Part shown: piece by piece, positions 26,097-33,128 of the stretch | How positions within the stretch are numbered: position 1 is the stretch's first letter | Layout: each line of letters begins with the position of its first letter | Source: Yinghuangia seranimata | GTDB taxonomy: Bacteria; Actinomycetota; Actinomycetes; Streptomycetales; Streptomycetaceae | Direction: 5' to 3' | Length of the DNA: 53,360 nt | Assembly: GCF_029953285.1 (NCBI RefSeq) | Contig: NZ_JASAOI010000067.1 | Span: 1 to 53,360, forward strand | Program-made: the position numbers and the translations under genes | Notes under the pieces: generated by a model | Seen by the model: the letters and a program-made list of their open reading frames with translations, nothing else | Database searches by the model: none | What the model was told of the DNA's origin: nothing

Positions 26097-26753
26097 ATGC
26101 GTGCCATGGCAGATCCGCTGAAGCCGCCCGCGCGTGGTCCGGAAGGCCGACCGGCGCCACCGGAGGACGTCCCGCCGTCGGCGGGGCGGGAGCCCGGCGG
26201 GCCCGCGCCCGAGCCGGCCGGTGACGCGGTGCCTCCGGTGTCCGCGCCGGTCGCGGACGTGCGGTCGCTGGACATGGACGCGGTACGCCGTATGCGGCGG
26301 GAGGCGCAGCGCGAGGAGAGCGACCTGTCGTACCTGCGGCGGCTGCTGCAGGGGCGGATCGACATCCTGCGCGCCGAGCTGGCGCGCCGGGCGGATCCGG
26401 CGTCGGCGGCGCCGTTCGGTGGGCCCGCGCCGGTGATGGCGAAGCTGTCGGAGATCCTGTCGGAGCCGCCGGCGCCCGCGCGCGGGGCGCGGCACGTGAC
26501 GGTGCATCCGCCGCGCACGTCGCGGTACCGGACCACGATCGAGCGGATGCTCGCGGACGTCGAGCTGTCCGACCTCCCGGCGCTGGGCGACGCCGCGCTG
26601 CGCCGCGCCCTGGAGGGCCTGACCGGCTATGAGCACGAGGTGTCCGCGCTGCGCCAGGAGCTGCAGCGGGAGGCCGACCGTTGTGGGGCGGAGATCGCGC
26701 GCAGGTACCGTGAAGGGGAGGCCAGGGTCGACGACCTGCTCTCCGGGCGCTGA
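26097..26753 (+). CDS. rsiG: RsiG, c-di-GMP-dependent anti-sigma factor for WhiG
   Basis: A 218-residue protein. After a Pro-rich N-terminus (1-~55) come two long helices, each bearing the RsiG c-di-GMP signature E-x3-S-x2-R-x3-Q-x3-D: Glu74/Ser78/Arg81/Gln85/Asp89 and Glu179/Ser183/Arg186/Gln190/Asp194. In Streptomyces, RsiG with c-di-GMP holds the sporulation sigma factor WhiG inactive. Two perfect signatures make the call strong without a search. ATG 26097 or ATG 26106 could be the start, and no good ribosome site separates them. It implies a sporulating life cycle. Confidence 0.93.
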   Translation: MRAMADPLKPPARGPEGRPAPPEDVPPSAGREPGGPAPEPAGDAVPPVSAPVADVRSLDMDAVRRMRREAQREESDLSYLRRLLQGRIDILRAELARRADPASAAPFGGPAPVMAKLSEILSEPPAPARGARHVTVHPPRTSRYRTTIERMLADVELSDLPALGDAALRRALEGLTGYEHEVSALRQELQREADRCGAEIARRYREGEARVDDLLSGR

Positions 26754-26888
26754 TGGGCGGCCGGGAGGGCGCGGCGGCCGGGGGTGAGATCCCCGGGCGG
26801 TGCGACGGGGCGGCGGTCCCGGCCTCGTCCGTGCCCCGGCGGGGCGCGGTCCGGCCCTGCCTGTGTCGACCCGAGGAAGCACGCCACT

Positions 26889-27890
26889 ATGACCGTCCCG
26901 TCCCCGTCCTCCGTGCCGGGCGCGATACCCGCGTCCGTCGATGCCGTCGAACCGGTGCTGGCCGAGGTCGTCCGCTCCGGCTTCGTCGAGGGCCGGCACC
27001 GCGGCGCGCTGGTCGCGCTGGACGCCGACGGCTCGGTCGCGTTCTCGATGGGCGACGTCACGCGGCCGGTGTTCCCGCGTTCGACGACCAAGCCCGCGCA
27101 GGCGGTGGCCACGCTGCGGGCGGGCGTCGACCTCGACGGTGAGCTTTTGGCCCTGGCGGCGGCGAGCCATTCGGGTGAAGGTTTTCACCTGGACGGGGTG
27201 CGCAAGATCCTCGCCGCCGCGGGCCTGGACCCGGCGGCGCTGCGTACGCCGGCGCAGTTCCCGTTCGGCGAGCAGGCGTTCGAGGACTACCTGCGCGGCG
27301 GCAAGGCGCCGGACCCGCTGGTGATGAACTGCTCGGGCAAGCACGCCGGGTGGCTGGCGGCGTGTGTCGCGAACGGCTGGGACACCGAGACGTACCTCGC
27401 CCCGGCTCATCCGCTGCAGCAGCTGGTGCTGCGCACGATCGAGGAGCTCGCGGACGAGCGGGTCGCGCACCTGGGCGTCGACGGCTGCGGTGCGCCGGTG
27501 CCGGCGATCAGCCTGACGGGGCTGGCGCGGCTGTTCCGTTCGATGGTGAGCACGTGCGCGGGCAGCCCGCAGCGGCGGGTGGCGGCGGCGATGCAGGCGT
27601 ACCCGGAGTACGTCGCGGGGACGGGTCGTGTCGACACACTGGTGATGCGCGGCGTCCCCGGGCTGATCGCGAAGATGGGCGCGGAGGGCGTGCAGGGCGT
27701 CGCGCTTCCGGACGGGCGGGCGCTGGCGTTCAAGGTCGACGACGGCGGCGTACGCGTCCTGGGGCCGATACTCGCGGCCGCGCTGCGGCGGCTGGGCGTG
27801 GACGCGCCGGTGCTGGACGAGATCGCGGAGGTGCCGCTGCTCGGCGGCGGTGTCCAGGTGGGCGCGATCCGGGCGGCGTTCGCCGCGTAG
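26889..27890 (+). CDS. asparaginase
   Basis: A 333-residue protein of the asparaginase type common in actinomycetes (Pfam Asparaginase_II). Readable motifs are VEGRHRGALVALDADGSV, STTKPAQAVATLRAG, AAASHSGEGFH, MNCSGKHAGWLAA and VDGCGAPVPAISL. It is unrelated to the classic AnsA/B fold. It should release ammonia from L-asparagine in the cytoplasm. The ATG at 26889 with upstream GAGGAAG is preferred over an upstream in-frame start at 26784. The 135 bp after rsiG contain no gene. Confidence 0.85.
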   Translation: MTVPSPSSVPGAIPASVDAVEPVLAEVVRSGFVEGRHRGALVALDADGSVAFSMGDVTRPVFPRSTTKPAQAVATLRAGVDLDGELLALAAASHSGEGFHLDGVRKILAAAGLDPAALRTPAQFPFGEQAFEDYLRGGKAPDPLVMNCSGKHAGWLAACVANGWDTETYLAPAHPLQQLVLRTIEELADERVAHLGVDGCGAPVPAISLTGLARLFRSMVSTCAGSPQRRVAAAMQAYPEYVAGTGRVDTLVMRGVPGLIAKMGAEGVQGVALPDGRALAFKVDDGGVRVLGPILAAALRRLGVDAPVLDEIAEVPLLGGGVQVGAIRAAFAA

Positions 27891-27899
27891 CCCGGCCCG

Positions 27900-28319
27900 T
27901 CAGGCCTGCGGCAGTCCCTCGGTCGCCTCGCGCGCGTCGTAGGCGGCGCGCGCCGCGGCGATCTCGTTCTGGTGCGCTTCCGTCCAGGCGACCAGGGCGC
28001 GGATGGGGTCGTGCAGCGTGGCGCCGAGCGGCGTGAGCGTGTAGTCGACGCGCGGCGGGACGACGGCGTACACGGTGCGCTCGACGAGCCCGTCGCGCTC
28101 GAGCTGGCGCAGCGTCACGGTGAGCATGCGCTGGCTGATGCCGTCGATCTTGCGGCGCAACTCGGTGAAGCGCAGCGTCTGTTCGTCGAGCAGGGCGATC
28201 ACGAGCAGCGACCACTTGTCGGCGACGCGGTCGAGGATCTGCCGCACTTCGCAGTCCTGCCGGTCGACGCCTGTGCACGCGTCGGACGCGGTCGCCGAGT
28301 GTTCTTCCATGTCAGCCAT
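27900..28319 (-). CDS. HxlR-family transcriptional regulator
   Basis: A 139-residue winged-helix regulator. The N-terminal Cys motif DCEVRQILDRVADKWSLLV, the LRFTELRRKIDGISQRMLT recognition region and the VPPRVDYTLTPLG wing are typical of HxlR. The N-terminal Cys may sense oxidants or aldehydes in this family. The start lies directly after a 34-bp perfect inverted repeat (28321-28354) that includes its ribosome site. It follows the reductase gene on the same strand, so the two may form an operon, and it is convergent with the asparaginase gene. Confidence 0.9.
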   Translation of the reverse strand: MADMEEHSATASDACTGVDRQDCEVRQILDRVADKWSLLVIALLDEQTLRFTELRRKIDGISQRMLTVTLRQLERDGLVERTVYAVVPPRVDYTLTPLGATLHDPIRALVAWTEAHQNEIAAARAAYDAREATEGLPQA

Positions 28320-28320
28320 G

Positions 28321-28354
28321 GTTCCCTCTTGTGCCTATGAGCACAAGAGGGAAC
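28321..28354. promoter_or_regulatory. 34-bp perfect inverted repeat before hxlR
   Basis: GTTCCCTCTTGTGC, a 6-nt centre, then the exact complement. It starts 2 nt upstream of the hxlR ATG and covers the AGAGGG ribosome site. It could be the HxlR operator (autoregulation) or an RNA hairpin that ends the reductase transcript and hides the hxlR ribosome site. Confidence 0.7.
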
Positions 28355-28414
28355 CGTCAAGGTCGGTCGGCGGGCTCAGCCGCGCAGCTCCTGCGACGGG
28401 CGCGGCGCCGGTGG

Positions 28415-29311
28415 TCAGCGCCGGCCCAGGACCTCCGCGACCCGGATGAAGCCGTCCGCCCCGTGGCCGAGCGCGACGGTGCGTCGGGCGAGGCCTTCGG
28501 CCGCGCGCATGACGCTCGCGTTGATGCCGTGCGACTCGGACGCGTGCACGATGTGCGCCAGCGACGACACCGCCGACGTCAGCGGGTTGATCGCGCCGGA
28601 GTAGGTGCCGTTGTCGAAGTCCTCGGCGAACTCCTCGAACAGCGGCGGCAGGATCGCCCCGATGCCCTGAGCGAACGGGGCGAGCTCGCGCGCGGTGACG
28701 CCCTCCGCCTTCGCGATCGCGAGCGCGTGCGCGTAGCCGGCCATCGACGTCCAGAAGACGTCGAGCAGCGCGATGTCGTACGCGGCGGCCCGGCCCGGGT
28801 CCTCGCCCAGGTGGGTGTGGGTGCCGCCCAACGCGTCGAGCACCGCACGGTGTTCGGCGTACAGCTCGGCGGGGCCGCTGTGGATGAAGACGCCCTGCGG
28901 CGTGCCGATGGTCGGGGCGGGGGTCATGATCGCGCCGTCCAGGTAGCGGACCCCGTGGTCGGCGGCCCACGCGGCGGTGTCCCGCGCCCGGTCGGGGGTG
29001 TCGGCGGTCAGGTTGACCACGGTGCGGCCCTTGAGCGCGGTGGTGACGGCGTCGGTGCGCAGAACCGCGTCGGAGGCGTCGTAGTTGACGACGCAGACCA
29101 CGGTGAGCGGGCTCGCCGCGACGGCCTCGGCGGCGGACGCGGCGGCGTGCACGCCGCGCTCGGTGAGGTCGCCGTCGCGTCCCGGCGTACGGTTCCACAC
29201 CGTCGTGCGCACCCCGGCGGCCAGGAACGCGCCGGCCAGCGCGCGACCCATCGGGCCCAGTCCGAGGACGGTGACGGCAGACTGTGAGGTGCACCGCGAG
29301 GTGTACGACAC
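28415..29311 (-). CDS. NAD(P)-binding 6-phosphogluconate-dehydrogenase-like/imine-reductase-type protein, odd 5' end
   Basis: A Rossmann-fold reductase: VTVLGLGPMGRALAGAFLAAG, VWNRTPGRD, LTVVCVVNYDAS, TVVNLTADTPDRARDTA and YLDGAIMTP, then a helical C-terminal domain. This resembles imine reductases and beta-hydroxyacid dehydrogenases. The 5' end is abnormal: no ATG precedes the glycine loop. The nearest in-frame start is GTG 29311, which gives MSYTSRCTSQSAVTVLG, and those first codons lie antisense to the remnant of another HxlR gene. The native start and promoter were probably lost in a deletion at ~29280. The gene may be poorly expressed. Confidence 0.65.
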   Translation of the reverse strand: MSYTSRCTSQSAVTVLGLGPMGRALAGAFLAAGVRTTVWNRTPGRDGDLTERGVHAAASAAEAVAASPLTVVCVVNYDASDAVLRTDAVTTALKGRTVVNLTADTPDRARDTAAWAADHGVRYLDGAIMTPAPTIGTPQGVFIHSGPAELYAEHRAVLDALGGTHTHLGEDPGRAAAYDIALLDVFWTSMAGYAHALAIAKAEGVTARELAPFAQGIGAILPPLFEEFAEDFDNGTYSGAINPLTSAVSSLAHIVHASESHGINASVMRAAEGLARRTVALGHGADGFIRVAEVLGRR

Positions 29312-29438
29312 GCTGCCGCTCAAGACCGAGTACTCGCTGACCCCGTTCGGCCGCGACCTCTCCGACGCCCTGGCCCCGATCTCCGACTGGGGCCACCGCC
29401 GCCTCGACCGCCTGGCCGCCGCCCGCGACGCGTCCTGA
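29280..29438 (+). pseudogene. 3' remnant of a second HxlR-family regulator
   Basis: The plus frame reads REVYDTLPLKTEYSLTPFGR and then DLSDALAPISDWGHRR before a stop at 29438. This is the C-terminal half of an HxlR protein (wing and dimerisation helix). Everything 5' of ~29285 is antisense to the reductase, so the DNA-binding half is missing. It was probably divergent from the reductase before a deletion removed both 5' ends. Confidence 0.75.
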
Positions 29439-29704
29439 CGCACCGTCCCCTCCCCTCGTGCTCCCCTCGCACCGGAACCCCGGTGGCCTCCCGGCCGCTT
29501 GCGACCAGCCTCTCCGCCCCCGCCGGCACCGACAAGTACCCACAAAAAAGTGGCTATGCCCCGTCGCGGGGTGCCCGCGCGGCGAGGAACATCCCCGGTC
29601 GGCGGCGCCCGCGGCCGCCGCCGCGTGCCGTGTGTCCTGTGTGTTGCGTAACTCTCGCAAGCAGGTTGCTTGCAATAGTTAGCACGACGCGGCACGCTGG
29701 GGGC
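29439..29704. promoter_or_regulatory. region before the XRE gene with inverted repeat
   Basis: No gene is seen in this 266-bp stretch. At 29657-29673 is the perfect inverted repeat GCAAGCA-GGT-TGCTTGC, followed by an AT-richer CAATAGTTAG patch that could be the -10 region. The repeat is 32 nt before the ATG of the XRE gene and is a candidate autoregulatory operator. Confidence 0.45.
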
Positions 29705-30178
29705 ATGGCCGGTCTCAACATGGGTTCCCTCGGGGAGTACATCCGCGAGCAACGTCGCAACGCGCAGTACTCGTTGCGGCAGCTGGCGGATGCGGCGGGG
29801 GTGTCGAATCCGTATCTGAGCCAGATCGAGCGCGGGCTGCGCAAGCCCAGCGCGGAGATCCTGCAGCAGATCGCGAAGGCGCTGCGGATTTCGGCGGAGA
29901 CGCTGTACGTCCAGGCGGGGATCCTCGAGGAGCGGCCGCACGAGGTGCGCGAGGTGCAGAGCGCGATCCTCGACGACACCGCGATCAACGAGCGGCAGAA
30001 GCGCGTCCTGCTGGAGATCTACGAGGCCTTCCGCAAGGAGAACGCGCTGACCGCCGAGGGTGGGGAAACGCCTGGGGCCACGCCCGAGGCGAAGGCCAAC
30101 GGGCACGGGGAGTACGACGCTTCGGCCGTCGTCGTACCGCGTGCCGAGACACTTCACGACAACCCCGATGGGGAGTGA
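29705..30178 (+). CDS. XRE-family transcriptional regulator
   Basis: 157 residues: an N-terminal helix-turn-helix (LGEYIREQRRNAQYSLRQLA, GVSNPYLSQIERGLRKPS), a short helical middle (INERQKRVLLEIYEAFRKEN) and a disordered tail. It is followed after 9 nt by an HBHA-like gene and then DUF2516. The same trio occurs in mycobacteria (Rv0474-Rv0475-Rv0476, recalled), so it probably regulates this operon. The ATG at 29705 is chosen; the open frame extends far upstream without similarity. Confidence 0.88.
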   Translation: MAGLNMGSLGEYIREQRRNAQYSLRQLADAAGVSNPYLSQIERGLRKPSAEILQQIAKALRISAETLYVQAGILEERPHEVREVQSAILDDTAINERQKRVLLEIYEAFRKENALTAEGGETPGATPEAKANGHGEYDASAVVVPRAETLHDNPDGE

Positions 30179-30187
30179 GGAACCACC

Positions 30188-30838
30188 ATGGCGATCGCCA
30201 CGGACATCCGTAAGACCCTGACCGACGCCACACCGCTGTACGCCGTGGTCGGCGCCGGCGACCTCGCGGTCGAGAAGATCCGCGAGGTGCCGGACCGGCT
30301 CTCCGGCGTCACCTTCGAACGGCCGAAGTTCGAGGTGCCGAAGATCGACCTGCCGAAGTTCGAGGTCCCGAAGTTCGAGGTCCCGAAGTTCGAGATGCCG
30401 AAGTTCGAGCGCCCCGACGTGCCGACCGACCCGAAGGTCATCCGGGAGAAGGTCGCCGGCGCGGCGACCGAGGTGCAGAAGCGGGCCACGTCGACGTTCT
30501 CGGCGCTGAGCGAGGCCGGCAAGGACGCCCGGGACACGCTGCCGGGCAAGGCGCAGGACTTCGCGAAGGTCCAGTACGGCAAGGCCGGTGACTATGCGGA
30601 CCGGCTGCGTGAGATCTACGAGGAGCTCGCGGTGCGCGGCCACAAGGTCGTCGACCGGCTCACGCACAAGGAGCAGGCGGAGTCGCCCGCCGCCGAGGAG
30701 CCGGCGGCCGAGCCGGTCCCCGAGCCCGTCGCGGAGCCGGCCGCCGAGCCCGCGGCCGCGGAGGCCAAGCCGGCCCCGAAGCCGAAGCCCGCCGCGAAGC
30801 GCGCCGCCAAGAAGGCCACGCCGCCGCCCGCCGAGTAG
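30188..30838 (+). CDS. HBHA-like heparin-binding hemagglutinin homologue
   Basis: 216 residues without a signal peptide. The N-terminal segment TPLYAVVGAGDLAVEKIRE resembles mycobacterial HBHA. Residues 46-75 are six tandem pentapeptides of the form PKFEV (PKFEV, PKIDL, PKFEV, PKFEV, PKFEM, PKFER). A helical, coiled-coil-like middle (~90-160) follows. The C-terminal tail is Glu/Ala/Pro-rich and then Lys/Ala/Pro-rich (KPAPKPKPAAKRAAKKA), like the heparin-binding tail of HBHA. In a saprophyte the basic tail more likely binds nucleic acid, wall polymers or the membrane. GGAG lies just before the ATG. Confidence 0.82.
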   Translation: MAIATDIRKTLTDATPLYAVVGAGDLAVEKIREVPDRLSGVTFERPKFEVPKIDLPKFEVPKFEVPKFEMPKFERPDVPTDPKVIREKVAGAATEVQKRATSTFSALSEAGKDARDTLPGKAQDFAKVQYGKAGDYADRLREIYEELAVRGHKVVDRLTHKEQAESPAAEEPAAEPVPEPVAEPAAEPAAAEAKPAPKPKPAAKRAAKKATPPPAE

Positions 30839-30973
30839 CGGTGGGCCCGGCCGGGCGCCGGGCACGGGTTTCCATGCGGCGGCCGCGGGGATGTATGGAG
30901 TCCCGCGGCCGCCGCGTGCGTGCGAGACTTGCGGGACCGGAAGCCGCGGGACCGTGAACGGCGAGGAGGAGCG

Positions 30974-31318
30974 ATGCCCGAGCAGACGATGGCCTCAGGT
31001 GCCCTGTTGGCCGCGTTCGGGAGCGTCACATGGGTGCTCTTCATGGGCCTGATGCTGATGAAGCTGTTCTGCTTCGTCGACGCGGTGACCCGCCGCGAGG
31101 ACGCCTACCGGGCCGCGGACAAACAGAAGAAGGTCTTCTGGGTGGCGATCCTGGGGATCTCCGTCGCCTTCGACTTCTTCTTCGGCGGCCTGCTGAGCTT
31201 CATCTCGATCGCCTCGCTGGTCGCGGCGATCGTGTACCTGGTCGACGTGCGGCCGGCGCTCAAGCAGGTCGGCAACGGCCGGCGCGGCGGCACGATGGGC
31301 CCCTACGGCCCCTGGTAG
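30974..31318 (+). CDS. DUF2516 membrane protein
   Basis: 114 residues with three hydrophobic segments (VTWVLFMGLMLMKLFCFVDAV, WVAILGISVAFDFFFGG, FISIASLVAAIVYLVDVRPAL). It matches the family that follows hbhA in mycobacteria. Strong ribosome site GAGGAGGA before the ATG. It ends at a bidirectional terminator. Function unknown; the conserved position suggests it works with the HBHA-like protein. Confidence 0.85.
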   Translation: MPEQTMASGALLAAFGSVTWVLFMGLMLMKLFCFVDAVTRREDAYRAADKQKKVFWVAILGISVAFDFFFGGLLSFISIASLVAAIVYLVDVRPALKQVGNGRRGGTMGPYGPW

Positions 31319-31333
31319 GACACCGAGAACGAC

Positions 31334-31374
31334 CGAACGGCCGGACCACCCCCCGAGGGCGGTCCGGCCGTTCG
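31334..31374. terminator. bidirectional hairpin terminator
   Basis: A 14-bp stem, CGAACGGCCGGACC (31334-31347) with 31361-31374, between convergent DUF2516 and the NlpC/P60 gene. Confidence 0.8.
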
Positions 31375-31395
31375 TGTGCGGCCTGGCGCGGCGGC

Positions 31396-32877
31396 TCAGC
31401 TTCCGCCGGTCGTGGTCTGGGTGCCGGCCTTGGGCGAGTCCGTCGGGCTCGACTGCGGCGGTGTCGTCGCCGGTGTGTTGGTGGTGCCGCCCGAACCGGT
31501 GCCCGTCGGCTTGGTCGGCGTCGGGGTGGGGGTCGGGGTGCCGCTGCCGCCCGGCGTGGTCGTGCCGCCGCCGGGGGTGGTGGTCCCGCCGCCCGGGGTC
31601 GTCGTACCGCCGCCGGGTGACGTCGTCCCGCCGCCGGGGGTGGTGGTCCCGCCGCCGGGCGTGGTCGGCGTGGTGGTCGTGGGCGGCGGCGAGGTGGTGC
31701 CGGGGTCCGTCGTGGCCGGCGGAGGCGTCGTCGGCGGCGGGGTGGTCGGCGGGGGCGTGCCCGGCACCGGCGGCAGGTTCGGGACGGCCGGGGACTGCAC
31801 GGTGCCCGCGCCGCCGTCGGGGCGGACGACGCCGAGGATCGGCATCGAGCCGGCCTGCGCGATGGTGATCGTCCGGCCGGGGCGCGGTGCGTGGATGATC
31901 AGGCCGTTGCCGACGTACATCGCGATGTGGCTCGCGTCGCCGAAATAGACGATCAGGTCGCCGGGCCGCATGTCGGCGACCGGCACGCGCGGCAGCCGCG
32001 CCCACTGCTCCTGCGAGGTGCGCGGGATCTGGACGCCCGCGAACAGCCAGGCCTGCGACGTGAGTCCGGAGCAGTCGTAGCCGTCCGGGCCGGTGCCGCC
32101 CCAGATGTACGGCTTGCCGAGCTTGCTCAGCGCGAACCTGATGGCCTGCTCGGCGGCCTTGGTGGTGAGCTGGTCGGGCTTGGCGAGGATGCCGTACTGC
32201 TGCAGCTGCGCCTGCCCGGCCTCCGCTACCTGGGCCTCCAACTGCTGGAGCTGGACCAGCTGTTCGGGGGTGAGCGTGGCGACGAGCGCCTCGGCCTCGG
32301 AGACCTTGGTCTGGATGTCGGTCTTGGCCTTCTCCGACTCCTTCTCGAGGCGCGCGTTCTCGGCGAGCTGCGCGTCCTCGCTCTTCTGCATGTTCTTGAG
32401 CTGGCGCTCGGCCTGCTTCTGGCGCTCGATCGTGTCGGCCTGGACCTGGCTGATGCGCGCGAACGTGGGCGCCTGGCGCAGGAACTCGGCCGGGTCGGAT
32501 GAGAGCATCAGGGACAGCACCGGGTCGACGCCGCGGGTGGTGTACTGCAGCCGCGCTATGCGGCCGACCTCGTCGCGGTTCTGGTCGATCTGCTGCTGCG
32601 TCCACGCGATGCCGGCGCGCACGTCGTTGACCTTGACCTGCTGCGCGGTGCGGCGCTCGTTGGTGGCGTTGTAGCGCTCGGTGGCCTGCTCGGCCTGGCG
32701 GTACAGATCCTGGAGCCGGGTCTGCACGTCGGCCAGATTGAAGGCGATCAGCGGCGGCGTCGGGTCACCGGGTGCGGCGACCGCCTGACCGGTGAACAGC
32801 GCGGCACACAAGAGCGCGACGCCGCACGCCGCCGCGGCGCGGGCCCAACGGCTCGACGTTCCCCCCACGTTCGCCAT
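31396..32877 (-). CDS. secreted NlpC/P60 peptidoglycan hydrolase with repeat tail
   Basis: 493 residues: signal peptide (1-~35, ending AVAAPG), a coiled-coil region (~50-225, rich in Gln, Glu and Ala) and an NlpC/P60 domain (~240-345). The catalytic residues are readable: Cys269 in DCSGL, His317 in SHIAMYVG and His329 in IIHAP. Residues ~365-493 are a Pro/Thr/Gly tail with five or more PGGGTTTP-like repeats. RipA-like enzymes of this layout cleave the D-Glu-DAP bond of stem peptides, with the coiled coil as a regulatory or inhibitory part. The repeat tail is unusual and may span or anchor in the wall. Confidence 0.92.
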   Translation of the reverse strand: MANVGGTSSRWARAAAACGVALLCAALFTGQAVAAPGDPTPPLIAFNLADVQTRLQDLYRQAEQATERYNATNERRTAQQVKVNDVRAGIAWTQQQIDQNRDEVGRIARLQYTTRGVDPVLSLMLSSDPAEFLRQAPTFARISQVQADTIERQKQAERQLKNMQKSEDAQLAENARLEKESEKAKTDIQTKVSEAEALVATLTPEQLVQLQQLEAQVAEAGQAQLQQYGILAKPDQLTTKAAEQAIRFALSKLGKPYIWGGTGPDGYDCSGLTSQAWLFAGVQIPRTSQEQWARLPRVPVADMRPGDLIVYFGDASHIAMYVGNGLIIHAPRPGRTITIAQAGSMPILGVVRPDGGAGTVQSPAVPNLPPVPGTPPPTTPPPTTPPPATTDPGTTSPPPTTTTPTTPGGGTTTPGGGTTSPGGGTTTPGGGTTTPGGGTTTPGGSGTPTPTPTPTKPTGTGSGGTTNTPATTPPQSSPTDSPKAGTQTTTGGS

Positions 32878-32908
32878 CCCCTAGACCCTTCCGGGCGCTC
32901 GATGCGAC

Positions 32909-32955
32909 GGAACCGGTTCTCAAGAGGACGGAGGTGGCTCTTGAGAACCGGTTCC
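32909..32955. promoter_or_regulatory. 18-bp perfect inverted repeat in the NlpC/P60 5' region
   Basis: GGAACCGGTTCTCAAGAG (32909-32926) is exactly mirrored at 32938-32955, with an 11-nt centre. On the NlpC/P60 mRNA strand it begins 32 nt upstream of the ATG, and its loop reads CCACCTCC, an anti-ribosome-site-like sequence. It could be an operator or a 5'-UTR hairpin. I could not match the rest of the 251-bp gap to the ydaO c-di-AMP riboswitch that precedes some wall hydrolases. Confidence 0.7.
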
Positions 32956-33128
32956 AGCGTGGGATCCTCGCATGTTCCGGCGGCAAAGGGCAGGGGCGCG
33001 CAGAAAGAATTCCCGGTTACCACCGAGTTCATTGGCACACTGATGTGACGAACAGTCAGATCGGGATCTTGTCGGAGCCCCGCGGACCCCGCGCCGGGCG
33101 GCGGCCGACACCCGCCTAAAATCGGGGC

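Noticed and set aside
29085-29283. Plus-strand frame continuous with the HxlR remnant, giving a 117-codon gene
   Set aside because: The upstream part is the antisense of the reductase and has no HxlR similarity; only the part from ~29285 is HxlR-like.
32934-33119. Short plus-strand frame starting inside the inverted repeat, with GGAG just before a GTG
   Set aside because: The apparent ribosome site is part of the inverted repeat; the peptide has no recognisable feature and runs into the promoter of the methyltransferase gene.
32878-33128. Possible ydaO c-di-AMP riboswitch upstream of the NlpC/P60 gene
   Set aside because: Such riboswitches precede some Streptomyces wall hydrolases, but I could not find the conserved sequence blocks; only the simple inverted repeat is evident.
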